A stretch of DNA of 64,000 nt from Vespa crabro (GCF_910589235.1 NC_060960.1:11422619-11486618), one strand, 5' to 3'; positions 14,311-28,435 are shown, numbered from the stretch's first letter. Notes: a model not told the origin generated them from the sequence alone. Made by a program: numbers and translations.

Positions 14311-17300
14311 ACGATATTTAACGCTCGTGCCATCGTGTTTTGGTATCGCGTAGCAGAGACGCTCAACCTCAAAATCAGTTTACTCGCCAGCTGTGCCGCA
14401 TCATTACCGTTACCTCTGCGGCAACAGTAGTGCACATTCTCCGTCCATGCATCGAATCATCTTCGAAAAGTCCCCGACGATACTACCGTGTACGTGCTTT
14501 CGGAAGTTTATCATTATCGTGCGCCCGCCTATCCCCCCTAAATAGAGATCTAGCAGCACCTATCTAACGACGTTAATCCGCACGTACCTACACGTACCAT
14601 AAATGGATTAACGAAAGGATAAGTCGTCAAGTGTTCTCGACGATAGGACGCGCTACGTTTCGACACGTTTTCTCCTCTCTATGATTCCTCCTCTTTTTTC
14701 ATCCTCACAAAAAATGCAATTCCTCCTTTCTTCCTTTTCACCGGTCAATTTATAAAAACTCGACGGAGAAAGGCGGAGTCATATCGGCGGATAGCGCAAA
14801 GAAGGTGTGCAAAACCAAAGGACCTCGTCGGACGATAGAGGAAAAGTTGAAGAAGGAAAGAAGTTTTGTACAAAGCTTTGTTCGTCCTGACGGATAGAAC
14901 GGATTAAAGGGATTCGTTCGTCCAACTCGTCCGTCTCTCTAATTCTAATTTCCTAACCCGAATTGTTGTTCCTGGTTACACCGAATGCGACGACGGATTC
15001 CGTTTCTAGCCGTTGGAGACGTAGAAGAAAGACCGAAAGAGGGTGGGTGAGCAAATGGAACAAGCTTTTATACGGCGATACATACCCACACAAACGCGCG
15101 CGCGCGCGCGCAAACATCGTTTCATTCTCCATTTTGGCTCGATGCACACACCGATGGCACTAGCCGTGACGCTTTTATCTGCAAAATCCAAAAAAGGCCG
15201 AAACACGACGATGCAGCTAACGGAATGCATCGAGAAGAGATAGACGGATAGATAGATAGAGAAAGGCCTTCATCGTGCACATGCAGGAGCAAACTTGACC
15301 CTTTGCAGCGCTTTGGATTCGTGGATGTGGATGGTTTAACTCATGGTTGAACCGCAGACCAAGGATGCTTTTATCTTTTTTTAGCCGGATCATCAGGTCG
15401 ACGGATCATAATGTCACTTCGAGATGAAAAAGCTGGATCGTCGCATTGATTTCGTTTATTCTCTCCTCTCCTCTCGATCGTCCACCTACTCGTCACAAGC
15501 TAAAAGTATTAATATCCGTCACTAAAATCGCCAACTTGCAAGGATATGGGAGTAAAATGGGGAAATGGGATGTTGTTCGCGTCCACATAGCGGAGAATCG
15601 TCGAAGCGATTCATAATTAGCCGTAGCTGGACGTTGACTGCCAGCGCTAACGGGTTTTCATTAATTTCATTACTCCTCTTCGAGTAGATCGTGTTTGCAA
15701 TTATTTCGAGTAGTGTCACGGCCTAGCAAAGAGGTCGGTCTAGGCAATAAAAAGAAGCGGCATAACGCACAAAGGAAGGACAATCGGACGGGGAAGGCAA
15801 GAGAGAGGAAGGAGAAGAGGAAAATTGTCGTCCAACGATACGTTCGAGAAATCTAATTATAATTAATTACGTAACCATGCTGTCACGTCCAAAGAAATTA
15901 ATTAGAAATGATGAGGAGCGGGCGGTGAACGTCCCATCTTAGCCGTGGTGTATTCAACCGTGGGGAAATAAAGAAAATGGCGAAAAGGGAGAGGTAAGGT
16001 AAGGCAATCGGTTGGAAAATGAGGTGAAAAGTAGTAGCGCTGATCGCGAGATTAAAGGGATTACGGCGTTGGAGGGACGACTGTTCTTTTGAGATGGGGG
16101 GAGAGGGAGAGAGAGAGAGAAAAGGTGGCGGCGGGGGCGACAGCGGCCTATAGTCCGATATTGATTTAGCGCGATTTCGAACGAGCGTAATCTTCTTATC
16201 GGACGGCGCTCGATGTTTTATATCCCTCGTGCAATTTGTCCGCGAAAGCGGCTTGGATGGCAAAGATAACGAAGCTCCGATCGATGGGCATATAACGGGT
16301 GTTACGGCGAGTACGGCGAGACTAGTCGACGCATCTCGTAGGAATGTACGAGGAGGAGAGATAATCGACTACTCTAATCTGCGTTAGATCGCAACTTTGT
16401 AGAAATTTCGACTTGGTCACACCCTATAGAGATACGCGTAGATAGATTGACGAAAGGACCGCTTACAAGCCAAGTACCACCCTCCTCGTATTTCCAACTA
16501 TCTATTTGTTTTCTCCCGCTTCTAGCGTCGTTTATCTTCTTACGTGGTCGTCGTCGCGTCGCGACGCGACGGTTTATCCGGTTCTTGTGGAGGCGCGCGT
16601 GCGCATCTTTCTCTTCGTTCGACGATCCCGCCGGTTCGTCCATCGTACTCGGCGCATACCGTCGCACTCCACTCATACCCACCCCACCCCACCCCCCCCC
16701 CTCCTCCTATCGAAAGATCTACGCACGTATTCGAATGCAGATTAGCGTACTTATACGCCTATCTGGGTATCGCCCTCTTCTCCTCGATATCCGCGCGTCT
16801 ACTTACTTCACGTCTACCTTACGCGCAATCGATCCGTACGGGCTCATCGTTCCGTATCACCATGTTGTGCTCTGCTTCTTTCAATTCTTAAAGATTTTTC
16901 AACTCAAAAGTCGAGATCGGACTTGAAGAGATGGGCTAAGAAGCTCGTTCCAGAAGAACAAATGGACGCAAGAAAACGGATCTCTCTCGAGTACTCGAAA
17001 AGATACATCGACCAAGTTCTTTCTCCTTTTCGGCCCTTAAGATATCGAAGAACTTATTCGCGAGAAGACGCCTCTTCGCTCTTAAACCCGTTGAAAAAAC
17101 TCGTACGACCTGACAATTTTTTACTTTTTTCCTCTTTCACTACTCTTCTACTACGTCCGAGAAGTTTAATGGTTATTGCGAGAACCAAGAGCACGTACGT
17201 ATTTGCACGTACGTATTTTGTGGGGAAAAAGCGCGATCGAATAATATTCAATCGAATAATACATAATACACCAAGATAAAAAGAACGTTCGTGCCTTTCA

Positions 17301-18583
17301 CATTCTTCATCAACGTTACTCGAGATTTACACGATCGTCTCGGAAAGAACATTTTTGTCCGGTATCGCGAGAACAATGGAATAAGTCTTTCTTTGGCTCT
17401 TCCTTTCGTAGCCTTCTCCTGCGACGCGCGAATTAGTACACGCGACATTTCGTAAAGGCTCAGTTTTCTCGTCGTTTCGTCAGGTTTCCCCCCCCCCCCC
17501 CATCCCCCGGGAATCCCTCTATTCGAATTTATATCCCCTCCATACTCGACGTTTAATCCCAGCTTGTCGAAAGCGGAAGAGGAAGAAAGAGAAGGGTGAA
17601 GCGGCTCGCGTCGAGCGGCATTTCGATAAAGTCTACTAGAGTTGCTTTCGCTCTAGACGAGAAGAAACGATTTTGCGGTGCGCGCGAACGAGCATCGCGA
17701 AAGGGTCGAAGGAAGACAAAGTTCGCTTCCTTCGCTTTTTCTTTTGATTTCGCTCGGTTTCTACCTCGCTTTACCTCTTACCAAAGGAATTTACTCGCGT
17801 TGCTTTATTATATAGAAACGGCGAGTCTCCGAGTTCTTTTCGTCTCGTGAGATCGGTCCAAAAGGATTGAAATCTCGGAATGTTCTTTTCGCGTAGGAGG
17901 GAGGGATCTGCGTCGACCAAGATGTTCTTGGAAAAGAGACAAGAGAAAGGGCTGAAAAGAGGAGGAGGATGGCTCCTTCGTTATTTATTTCTCGGCTCGG
18001 TCGTATTTCCCGGTTTACGGATTTTTCTCCGAGAAATCCAGTATCGCGTGCGCTCTCTCTCTCTTTCTCCCCGAGGAGGAGGAAGAGAAAATATCTCGGC
18101 GGTGTCTTTCCTCGAAAACGCAAGCCACACTCTTCTTCCGTTCGCCGTTGAACGGCACCCTGGAATACTTTGGTGGAGAAGAAAGAGAAACGACGATATT
18201 CCTTCTCACGGGTAAATTACGCGAATGCGATAAGTAACGCACACTACCGACGTCGCTACCGAGAGACTCGTTTGAAAAAGTTTTATCTTTCCGCACCGAT
18301 TATTTTGCGAATATTTTCACGCTCGAAGGATCCGAGAGCTGACGATATTTTCGTCCTTTCGATCGTGCTCCTACGAAAAGTTTGTAAAATATTTTTTATA
18401 GGGAAATAGGAATCCTCTCATTTATCCTCCTTTGTTTATCCGAGGCTATCCTGGTCAAGGAGACCACATCATGGGGTCGTTGGCGTGTAAAGCGAGCGTT
18501 CTGCTACCTGTCCTCGCCTTTATTATTTAAGGTATAAACCGCCGCGACGAAGAGCACGATCGCGTGTCCCGCTTGGCTAATCG

Positions 18584-18618
<35 letters not shown>

Positions 18619-19914
18619 CCTCCCTCCCTCTCTTCCCCTCCCTCCTCTCTTTTTTCCTCTTGAAGCTTTCGCTTGGGGCTCCTCTGGAATAACAATTATA
18701 TAATAATTAGAGGCTTGCGGTTGAAAACATGTAATCGGTATTTTCGCGGTTTACGAAAGAATTTATTCGTCGGTTGCGCGTATCTGGTTCTCCCGCGAGA
18801 TTGGTTGTCCGTATTATATTTTTCCTTTTTTTTTTTTCCACGTTAATCACCGGAAAAAGAGTATTAAGCTTACCAGTATTCGCATCATTTTAGCCAACCA
18901 AATTGGAGCTTGACCGTTCCGACGTCTCACGCATTGTTTACTCGATAAATGCAATTTCGTCGGTAAAAGTTATCCCTGGACGTTTTTAAAAACTTGACGA
19001 CACTTGTCCGATAGAAGGCAGAGAGACGAGGTCGCTCGCCAAAGCTCTCCTTGGATTTCGCGTTCGCGATGAAAGATGTAATTCTTTTCGAACAATTTCC
19101 GTAGGATTCGTAGGAAAGGTAACTATCTCCTCGGTTTAATTTTGCTTTGAGAACTTCCTATAGAAGTGTAGAATCTGATGATTTATACGTCCTTTGCTCG
19201 TCCAATTTTACTCGAAAGTTAACGGAGAAAATCGAAGGAGCGGAAATATAATCTCGCGATTAGAATCGGGAGACTCTAAGGGAAGACTCGAAAAGGAGAA
19301 AGGAGCTTTTGCTAGGATCACGATCTCTGCTCTACTTTTCGCGGAGTCTCGCACGTTTAATAAAGGAATTAAAGTGGAAGCAATGACCCGACTAGATCGA
19401 GTTGACTCGCCATCGAGACAGATTATAGAGCGTTTTTCTCGTATGGCGAGGAAAATAAGAAGGTCGTCTCAACGATAACATCGATACGTTTGTATATATT
19501 TCCTTCCAGTAAAGTATTCTGCACGTATGTAGACGCTGTAGAAAGCAAAAAGCGCCGATATATTTGCACTTTTTACTCGCGCAAATATTACCCGAACGTT
19601 TTTCAACGAATGTAATACCGGAATGGTAAATAATATGTACGAAAGAATCGCAAGTTACATATCGGGCCATTTCTGCTCGCGTTTTACGCTTTTAGCCTTA
19701 CTTTTTTGAAAAGTCCTTGGGAAATTTTGCACGCTGCTATGGACATAATAAATTCTCGCGTTAAGTGCGCGTTTTCGAATACTACGCAAAAATTGCGATC
19801 CTACGTAAAAGGTAAAAGCGAAAATGGAGAAATCGAGCGAAAGAGAGATCCTCGGGATACACTTTAAATCGAACGATAGGGGTCCGATCGATGATAGGTT
19901 TGCGGGTGACTATA

Positions 19915-19951
<37 letters not shown>

Positions 19952-20264
19952 AAAGGGGAGGATCAAACGGAGAGGATGGTAGGACAATGAAAGCTCGCCG
20001 AGCGATCGCGAAAGAACGATAAGGATGCATCCGGTTATCGCTTCCGGTCGATCGAGCGGCTTATCGAAAGCGGCTCCTCGTCGCCTCTGCCGTCGGCGTT
20101 GATCGAAACGGCGCGAATAACCCGGACAAAAGCTGAAACGAATCGATTTTTTTTTCTCCCTTCCTCTCCTTCCTATGCGAATTACTTGGTAATTCTTAAC
20201 GACGCTTGGATCGCGAGTCGTCGAAGATAGATAAAGTATAAAAAGATCATATTTTATTTTCCAG

Positions 20265-20310
20265 GCTTATCCAGCGCGTCAACACGCCTCACCGGATACC
20301 GCTGCTCGTT
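20265..20310 (+). other. Candidate exon or TATA-driven first exon (46 nt)
   Basis: ATTTTATTTTCCAG precedes and GTT|GTGAGTAA follows a 46-nt stretch open in all three frames. A TATAAAAAG at 20237-20245 lies 28-30 nt before it, so this could instead be a first exon with a TATA promoter. It lies 6 kb before the Inr/DPE promoter and could be an alternative 5' exon of Rbfox1. No transcript evidence. Confidence 0.3.
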
Positions 20311-22213
20311 GTGAGTAATTTTACATTAATCCCATATTCCGTGGAGATCGTATGTACGTTCAGGAGAAAATATGTTGGCGCGCGCGCGCGCGCGCGCGAA
20401 CTGGAGTCGATCGCGTATCGATCGCACGAGACCGATACCAGAAAAATAAAAAGATTAGTCTCTCTTTCGCTTCGAAATAAAATGAACCTCGAACTCCATT
20501 AAATGGATTTCGATGCATCGGGGAACATTGACGAGGACGAATCAACGAGTAGAAATTCGAGTTTGCCGAGTTTCTCTCGAGGAGGCTAAAAGGATGAATG
20601 TAATCGAGAAGGAAAAAGGTAAAAGAGTAAGAAGGTAGTAGGATAGTACGGTAGCGAGGTAGCATCTGTAAGAAGTATCGGATCCAGAACGACTGCAATG
20701 GAAGACTCGATCCTCTTACGTTTCCCGCTAGGGAAAGTATTACCGAAAAATAATGCTCTTCTCTGGATCCTTTAAAAACTCGGCAAGAAGTAGTTTCATC
20801 TATCAAACGAGGACCGAAAATTTCCCATGGAAACAGAGTGGTCGTTCGATTATTCTCATCGAGAAAGCCGCGCGTGAGTCGTAATCTCGCTTCTCGCGGA
20901 ATATTACATTTTCGGAATATTTTTCGGACCGCCAAGGAACGCCTTCGTATCGATCCTCCTGCACGAGGCCGCGATTTAATTTAATGAAATTAGCAGCGCC
21001 GCGGCCGGAAAGATACTTACGCGGAAGCCACATTTTCATTTCATTCGTTTCGAAGAAACGCCTTCGGAGAGTCCAAAGAGAGCGGCCAAAAAAGGGAAAA
21101 AAAAAAAAAAAACAGAAAAAAGAAAAAAAGAAAAGAGAGAGCTTCGATTTGTAAGAGAAGACACAAGTTTCGTGAGTTTTCTTGAATTTTTCCTATCTCC
21201 GATATAAACCGGACGATAATGCGTTGATATTTTACGACGTCATGCATAATTCATCCCACGGTTTTTACCGCAGACATTCGAGCCGAGCGGCTCGAATACC
21301 GATAAACGTAGGTACAGGCGATATATACGTATGTATATGCACGTAGCGTACCTAATACGCGTTTTTTCTTATTTAGTACGGACTTTACGCATTACTCCTC
21401 TTTCGAGAGAAGACAAACGCATTTCTTTTTTATTTCTTCCCTTATTCTTCTGCTTATCGCTTGTCGTTTCAACTTTAAAGTTTTTCCAGACCCTCGGTTA
21501 GGTTAGGTTACGCGTATGTTACGCTATCCTATGACGCGCTATTCCATGGTTAAAGATTTCCTCAGAGAAAATCGTGCTATTGAATTAGAATCGAGGATAT
21601 GCGGCGGGATATATCCGGTGCGAAAGGGCGAAAAAATAAAGAGTCTGGAAGAACTCGAGTGGGAGAGAAAGAGAGAATAAACCCCTGGGAAATGCATTGA
21701 GAACTCGCTGAAAAATCTTCTCTTCTCTTTTAACGCAAACGACAGAATTAATAACGTGGGATGTTTCAATGATCCCCGCAAGAACCCGAACGGAAGTAAC
21801 GTGAAATGGAATCATAATATCATTTTCCCTTTTGCCCATCGAACGATTCGCGATATTTCCTTCGAATTGAAACGGAGTCCCTCTGCGAAGTATGGCGAAT
21901 ATGTCGTGAAAAGATCGAGTTTCGCGAGGAAGAAACTGAATTAATACGGTGCGATTAGAAAAGATAGACGTCATTCTTTTTAGACGTGCGTCGATTGATA
22001 AATTCGTCGTTCCGCTCGAAGCTCGGACGTAAAGAGAAACGACGAAAAATCGGCGAAACTAGTCCAGGAACAATGAACTTTTATTCTATACTTACATTTG
22101 CATGGCGTTTTCATGCAAGAATTTATGCGGTAGCCGCGAAAACGCAAGTGCCGTAACGAAGGAATTTAATGAAAAAGAAAAAAATGCTTGGTGGTTTTCT
22201 ATTGCTGCGCAAT

Positions 22214-22214
<1 letters not shown>

Positions 22215-22256
<42 letters not shown>
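22215..22256. repeat. (CT)n microsatellite
   Basis: 21 uninterrupted CT units. Confidence 0.97.
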
Positions 22257-22259
<3 letters not shown>

Positions 22260-25200
22260 CCCCCGGCGCCTGCCTGCCGAAACACTCGCTACGCGATATG
22301 ACGGTTTTATTTATTCAAAGGGAAAATAATGAGAATAACTTTCGTTTCTCTCCGTGCAACATATTCGCGCAACGCACTCGTATTCGTGCACGTTTGATCG
22401 TAAATTTGCAGCGCGCTCGAGGCCAATCCAATTTCAAAGTTGTAATGTGCGATCAAGTCTAGCGCGATTTATTCGACGATACCGATAAAAGTCCGAATAA
22501 ATATTATTATTTGGGACGAATAAGCGCTCACCGGCCATGGTTCTACTTAAAAGTGATTGAATATTTTACGATATTAATTCGATGCTTGGATTCGACGACG
22601 CTCTATTATCGTTGAATTTTCTTTTTTTTCGAGACGAAGCTAGCAGCGACATCGATCGACGGAGCAGATAAATCTATTATGCCGGTGTAGATTTATCGAC
22701 CTCGATTCTCTTCGTAAAGAGAAAACTTGCAATCGCGAGATGTCAGCATCGTCGGACGTTCTACGAAGCGCGCCTAAAAAATACGTTCGAAAGTGATTCG
22801 TAGGACCGTTTTCTGGCGCCATGCGTTCGTCTCGTCGTATCTCCGATGCTTGCAGCAGAAAATTCATCGAAGAGAACCTTCGAAGAGTACATTTGCGTAA
22901 TATAAGAATCAACTTTTGCCTCAACTATGAATGGGAGCAGCTAAATTGGGAAATATGGGTAGGTTTGTTTCATCTACTTGAAAGAAAGAAACGTCCCGAT
23001 CGTCATTTCGACATTCATCGTAACGAATAGCCGAGGCGCCCTCGGCTACTTCAGGATTGGTACGATAAATATCGCAAAATTAGCGATTCGAACGTATTAT
23101 AAGGGTCGATTCTTCGATCAAATGCGTTACGTTGTCACTACGTGCGACTACCGATCCTCCTTTACTTTTCATCGCATTACGTACGCATGATACGTCTCCT
23201 TACGCCAATGAAGCTTTTCCGAAGAGTTTCCTCTCTTTCTATATCGATTCGACACGATCGAACGAATCTTTCGTCGATTCATTTCGCTCATGTAAAATAG
23301 CTTTTAAACATATCTAAAACTCGTGTAAACTGTAAAGAGGCCATTTTCTTTTACGTTTTCGTCGCCTTTTCCTTTTTTCATTCGTTTTAATCCTTTGTAA
23401 ATTAAAAGGCGTTATAGCGCCATCTCGCGTCGGTGTCGATCATACATCGGTATCCTGTACGTTTGAACAAAGTTTCGATCTAATTCGATCGAATTCGTTG
23501 TACGTAGAAATTAGAAATTGCTTGAAAAGAAAGAACGCACGTAGACGACGAGAGGAAGATCGATAGAATTCCTACCTTACCGGCGACATCTGATGTTCTG
23601 TCTTATCAACGTTCGAATGAACAATAAAATGAGCTATTCTTTAATACTAGAGATTTTGTTTTGTACGAAACGTGAAAGCGTTGGATCAGCGCGATAAATG
23701 TCATCTCCTATTATACGATCAACTATACGATTAATTATACGATCAACTAGAAAGGCACGTGTATCGTTGGTCGGTATCGTCTACGTCGATACAGCAGTTT
23801 TCTCTTTGCGCCTCGGACAAGTTCGTCCGTCGCTTATGCAGATATCTGCTTTTATTTATCATAGATACGCTATCGAAAGTAATAAATAGAATGATCGTAA
23901 TAGCGTGTCATTGAAATAACATCGAAGAGAGTCGAAATTCGTAGCGTTCTGAGAAGATGATGTTTTTACGATTGGAAAATTAAAGGAATACGATTCTAAG
24001 AATTTCTCAAAGAGATCGAAAGATTTCTCTTTCGTGTTTATAGAAGAGAGAAACGCGCGAAAGGCGCGCGCGCGCGCGGAAGTCGAAAGTTTAGAGCACG
24101 TTCGAGCAACGTTTAAAATCGACGACGAAATGTTTATGCGCGTGTAAAGTCTCTCCTCCGGAGGCTGTACACTGTATACGTATCCTTAGAGAAATAGACA
24201 AACTTTGGATATGGTTGGTAAAGAGAAAAGAAGAAAAAAAAAACGCGTGACGTGGCGTAATCTCTTCGAAGGCACCAAACGGAAAGATGGCAGGCTATTC
24301 CTCCTATTTTAAGATGCTTATTAAATACCATTCAGAGTGTTACTCGTTCCACTCCCGAATACGATACTTGCACCATTTATGGTTGCTAATATCTTTTTGA
24401 TTTGAATAAACTATTAAGTTTATAGGAAATATCGATATACGAAGAAGACACTTTCGAAGGTACTAGTCGGATTGGTGACGAAAGACGGAGAGAACGAGTA
24501 TGTGTGAGAGAGAGAGAGAGAGAGAGAGAAAGAGTCGGTGAAAATTACGATCGTGCTCGAGGATATATTTAGTACGCGTTTCTTCTTTCGGACCGAAGCC
24601 GAAGAGAGAACGGACTTTCGAGAATCCAGGCGGCAGCTCTCGTCATCGAGTGCCACTCGTTCGTACTTTATTTCTATCGCGCCTCGGGACGCAACCTTTA
24701 ACTTTACTCGGAATAAAATCGCATACTCTCTCGCATCCCCCCAATATACCTACGTATACATATATGCATATATATATATATATATATGTATATGTATATG
24801 TATATATATAGAGCGTGTATATATATATTGCATGTATATATTTCGTTCTCGTGACGTCGATCGGAATAAAAACTCTCATTCTTCTGTCTTTACTTGGAAG
24901 GTATCCTTTCGTACACAACTCTACGAGATATTAAAATCGAAAGATTATTTTTCGTCCCAAGCAGAAAACTAGACGACAGTTTTCAATGGTGTCAGAGATC
25001 GGTAGTTGATTCTGCACTCGACTCGATACTCCCTCGTAGTTGTCATGGAGACGCCACTTTAGTATTTCCCCTTCGTTGAAGGCAGGGGGAAGAGCTTTCA
25101 AGTTGCGTTAACAACTTTGTCGATGCTTCGTGGTCGGAGGAATGTTACGTATATCTTCAAAGCGTAATCGACGTTTATTCGGAGCTGACGAGTATTTACA

Positions 25201-25518
25201 AAGATCAATTCTAATTCTATGTATTTCGATCCGTTTATATAAATATTTTAACATTCGGAGGATATAAGTTGGTTCTTTCTCTCTCTCCAGCTCAGGTTCA
25301 GAAGCCTTTGAGATCGATCACGCAGCAACGATATAAAATTAATTCTATTTTTGATGAGAGAGGAAAGCATAGAAACAATGGTTTAAATAATATATCAACG
25401 AATGCGGATAGATCGGATAGCAGGTTGAGACGAAAAGACGGTCGATCGCAGCATCCACGTTGAAGGAGTTTGTATCTCTCTCCTCCGACGGTCGATAAAT
25501 TGATCCTCCCCGCTCGGC

Positions 25519-25522
<4 letters not shown>

Positions 25523-25567
<45 letters not shown>
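25523..25567. repeat. (CT)n microsatellite
   Basis: An uninterrupted CT run about 700 nt upstream of the putative promoter. Confidence 0.97.
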
Positions 25568-25570
<3 letters not shown>

Positions 25571-26248
25571 ACCCTCGGGGCCGAAGTAGGGGGCATAAAA
25601 CATTTATAGTGTCAGAACGGTGCGAGCGAGGAGAAGACAGGATTCGAAATGGCGTCGCGCGCACGAGGTGCACGTAGCGCACGACGCGTAGGGTTCGCCG
25701 GCGAGAGCGGGCGCATGTGCGTCGCAGCTGCAAGCTCCGACGTACAAGGATCCGTCCGGTATAGCTGTGCTTCTAAAAATACACGGTGCACCCCGAGTCG
25801 CGTCGTTAACGATTCTCAAACTGGAGAATGTATCGCGATCGTATCGATTAACTTCTCGAGATACCTTTGATATCTATTTTTTAGTAGTCGCTCGTTTTTC
25901 ACCCTCTCTCTCTCTCGAACGTGTTAAACTTTTTAATGCCACGCGACACTCTTTTAAAAAAAAAACCGCTTCATTTTCATATTCGTATCGAAAATTTATG
26001 GAAAAACGTTGGAAACGAAGAATCTCATGAAATTCGTTTCGATATAATCCCTGACACGTCGATACGATACAATCATCGCTATACCTATCAAATATCGCGA
26101 ATTCACCGAGCACCGGGTATATTCGTAACGCGGATGGAAGCGCGTTGGCAGGTTCCTTTGGCTGACGGTAGGCGGTGCGGTAGTCAGTAGACGGTAGAAG
26201 TAGGTGGCGCTAAGCGCATCGATGGCGACGAATGGATGCGCGAGGGAG

Positions 26249-26254
26249 TCAGTC
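26249..26254 (+). promoter_or_regulatory. Initiator (Inr), putative transcription start at 26251
   Basis: The hexamer TCAGTC matches the arthropod Inr consensus TCAKTY with A+1 at 26251. No TATA box lies about 30 nt upstream, and a perfect DPE sits at the required distance downstream. The ATG-free leader begins just after this point: the last upstream ATGs are at 26222, 26232 and 26236. Confidence 0.55.
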
Positions 26255-26525
26255 GTAGAGCCACCACGCACGGTGACGGTCGTTGACGAGTTTGTACGGA
26301 CGAGCGATAAAACGAGTAAGAGAGAGAGAGAGAGCGCAAATTTGACGAATCAAGACGAGGAAGAAGAAAGGAATCGTTGGCAGCGTTTCTCGATCGTTTA
26401 CAAAGCGGATCGCGCGTTCATCTTCGTCGTCGATTCCTCCTCGGCCGTACGCGGTTGTTGGTGCGTTCGAGAAATCGCCTTGGCGCGCGCGCGCGCGCCC
26501 CAGTGCGTGCGCGAGAGTTTGGAGC

Positions 26526-26574
<49 letters not shown>

Positions 26575-27126
26575 CGAGAGAGGGGGAGGAAAGAGAGAGC
26601 GCATCGCACTTTGTCTCTCGACGACGCCGCCGTGTCGTTCTCTCGGCCGAGATACTTTAGAGTGTTTTGGTGTTATTTTTCACAAGGCAAACCCATAACA
26701 AGATTCACGGCGAAAAAAGATTCTTGCCATTTACGTGGCTACGCTTTCTTGTGAAGGCGCTGGAGGAAGAGGAGAGATCCGCAAAGCGATTCGAGAAAAA
26801 GTAATTGATAGAAACTGATCGAGAGTAAAAGAGAGAGGAAAGTGGAAGGTGGGTGAGAACGGGAGACGGAGGGCCGGAGGTAACCAGTGACGGATTTTTT
26901 TTCGCACAACGGTGGAGCAAAACGGCCTCAAACTGTGGGGCTCTGGGGCGTTCTTCCTTCCTCCGCAAGGGATGTACTACCCTGTAAGTGAGCGATCATT
27001 ATCTTTTTTCCTTCCCTCCTTTCACCTTCGAATCGATCAAATTTTTCACGCGCTTTTAATCCTACGTCTCGCTTCGCGTCGAATAGACGCTGGATGGATT
27101 ATAGAGAGACATTGCGAGACCGAGAG

Positions 27127-27194
<68 letters not shown>

Positions 27195-28370
27195 CGCCGG
27201 CCTCTCGGCGCGACGTGCTCTCTCCTCGCAAGGCGTCGGTTCGATAGATGGCGCTCCGAGCGTACAAGTCGTATTCCACGGTCGAATCGCGTTTTACTTT
27301 TTCTTTCGAGTTTATTAGCGGAAATGAGAAAAGAAAAAGAGAAAAATAAACGACTTTGTAAAAAAAGAACGCACATTGTTCCATCGTCACGTGTATATCT
27401 TCTTTTTAATTCGTTCGAGTTTGTTTTTATTCTCTCTTTTTGTTTATTTCATTGACATGATATATTTGCGCGTTAGCATTGGTAAACACATGCATTTCGT
27501 TTCGTCGACGAGCAGAAGACGACGTATCCTTTTTCTCAACAAAGGGGTCTCGTTAGAGGTTAAAAGCAGGCGATCTAGAGAGAGAGAGAGAGAGAGAGAG
27601 AGACGTACAGGCCATAGATGGGGGAGGGGGCAGCGATAGTCTCGCTTTCGTGGTCGCGGACAGAGGGACGCCTCGGCGACTAGCATGCCTTCGAGGCTAT
27701 AGGACGCATCGTGAATTCCACGAGAGTTTATTTAAGGAATAGAGAGAGATCTTTCTTCGTATACGAGGACGGAAAGAGGGGGAGAGAAAAAGATCTGCTT
27801 CTTGGAACGTGCTCCTTCCAGATAGATAATGCACGCTTTTCGAGAACGTCGAGAGCCGATCGAAAAATACGCCGGACGTTATAGGAATAATAAAAACGTA
27901 ATTTTTTTCGTCCGACGTAGTTCCGGCAGGCACGATAAAAAGTTTATCATCGACGTTTTGGGTCGTCTCGTTATTGGCCTAAGATACTAAGATGCGCGTA
28001 AAAAGAAAAGGAAGAAGACGATGAAGAGGAACGCGCGTGTCCTACGCGTAAGTAGAGGACGCGCGAGGTTCGACGTGAAAACGAGGCAAAAGACAAAAAT
28101 ATGGGTATAACGTATATAACGATCGATGAGAAAAATAAAGACGGGAGGGTAAATAATTAATTGGCTCGGTCACTTTGATCGCATAAATTGCCTTTGATCA
28201 GTGCGAAAAAATCTTGTTTAGCGCTTAATCCTCGACGAAACGTATAACACTTTCTCATCGTAAGAATTTCTAATTCGTTCGAGGACGACGCGGCTATTCA
28301 AATAGCGAGGCGACTACCTGAATCGGGCCAAACTGGTTCGGTCGTATGAAATTTTGTCGGTCGGTCGGTG

Positions 28371-28435
<65 letters not shown>

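Larger units (their letters stand above)
12366..20264. other. Noncoding DNA, no gene supported
   Basis: Contains a GA tract running into a GC run (13608-13662), a CT tract (18588-18634), a GA tract (19920-19948) and a 13-nt tandem triplicate (14272-14310). Open frames are short and unrecognised on both strands. Confidence 0.6.
20311..26250. other. Noncoding DNA upstream of the Rbfox1 promoter
   Basis: A 191-codon minus-strand frame at 20360-20935 has no recognised domain. CT tracts lie at 22215-22256 and 25523-25567 and a GA tract at 24505-24530. The last 600 bases (25640-26250) become CpG- and GC-rich, as expected for a promoter-proximal region. Confidence 0.6.
26251..26971 (+). other. Rbfox1: 5' untranslated leader of exon 1, ATG-free
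   Basis: About 720 nt run from the putative start site to the initiation codon without a single ATG in any frame, where roughly ten would be expected by chance. The leader contains a GC-rich stretch with a CG dinucleotide run (26482-26498) and a (GA)20 tract (26528-26568) that could bind GAGA-type factors in the DNA. A TGA at 26888-26890 is in frame with the downstream start, so translation cannot begin further upstream in this exon. A UTR intron cannot be excluded, since a weak donor-like CGAGTAAGA lies near 26313. Confidence 0.6.

Noticed and set aside
20360..20935. 191-codon minus-strand ORF
   Set aside because: No recognisable domain and partly covers a CG repeat; treated as chance.
21496..21510. 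Three copies of GGTTA, the insect telomere unit (TTAGG)n
   Set aside because: Too short to be an interstitial telomere; expected by chance.
23711..23749. Degenerate tandem units of TATACGATCAAC
   Set aside because: Three imperfect copies only, with no structural or coding context; not a CRISPR array or a satellite.
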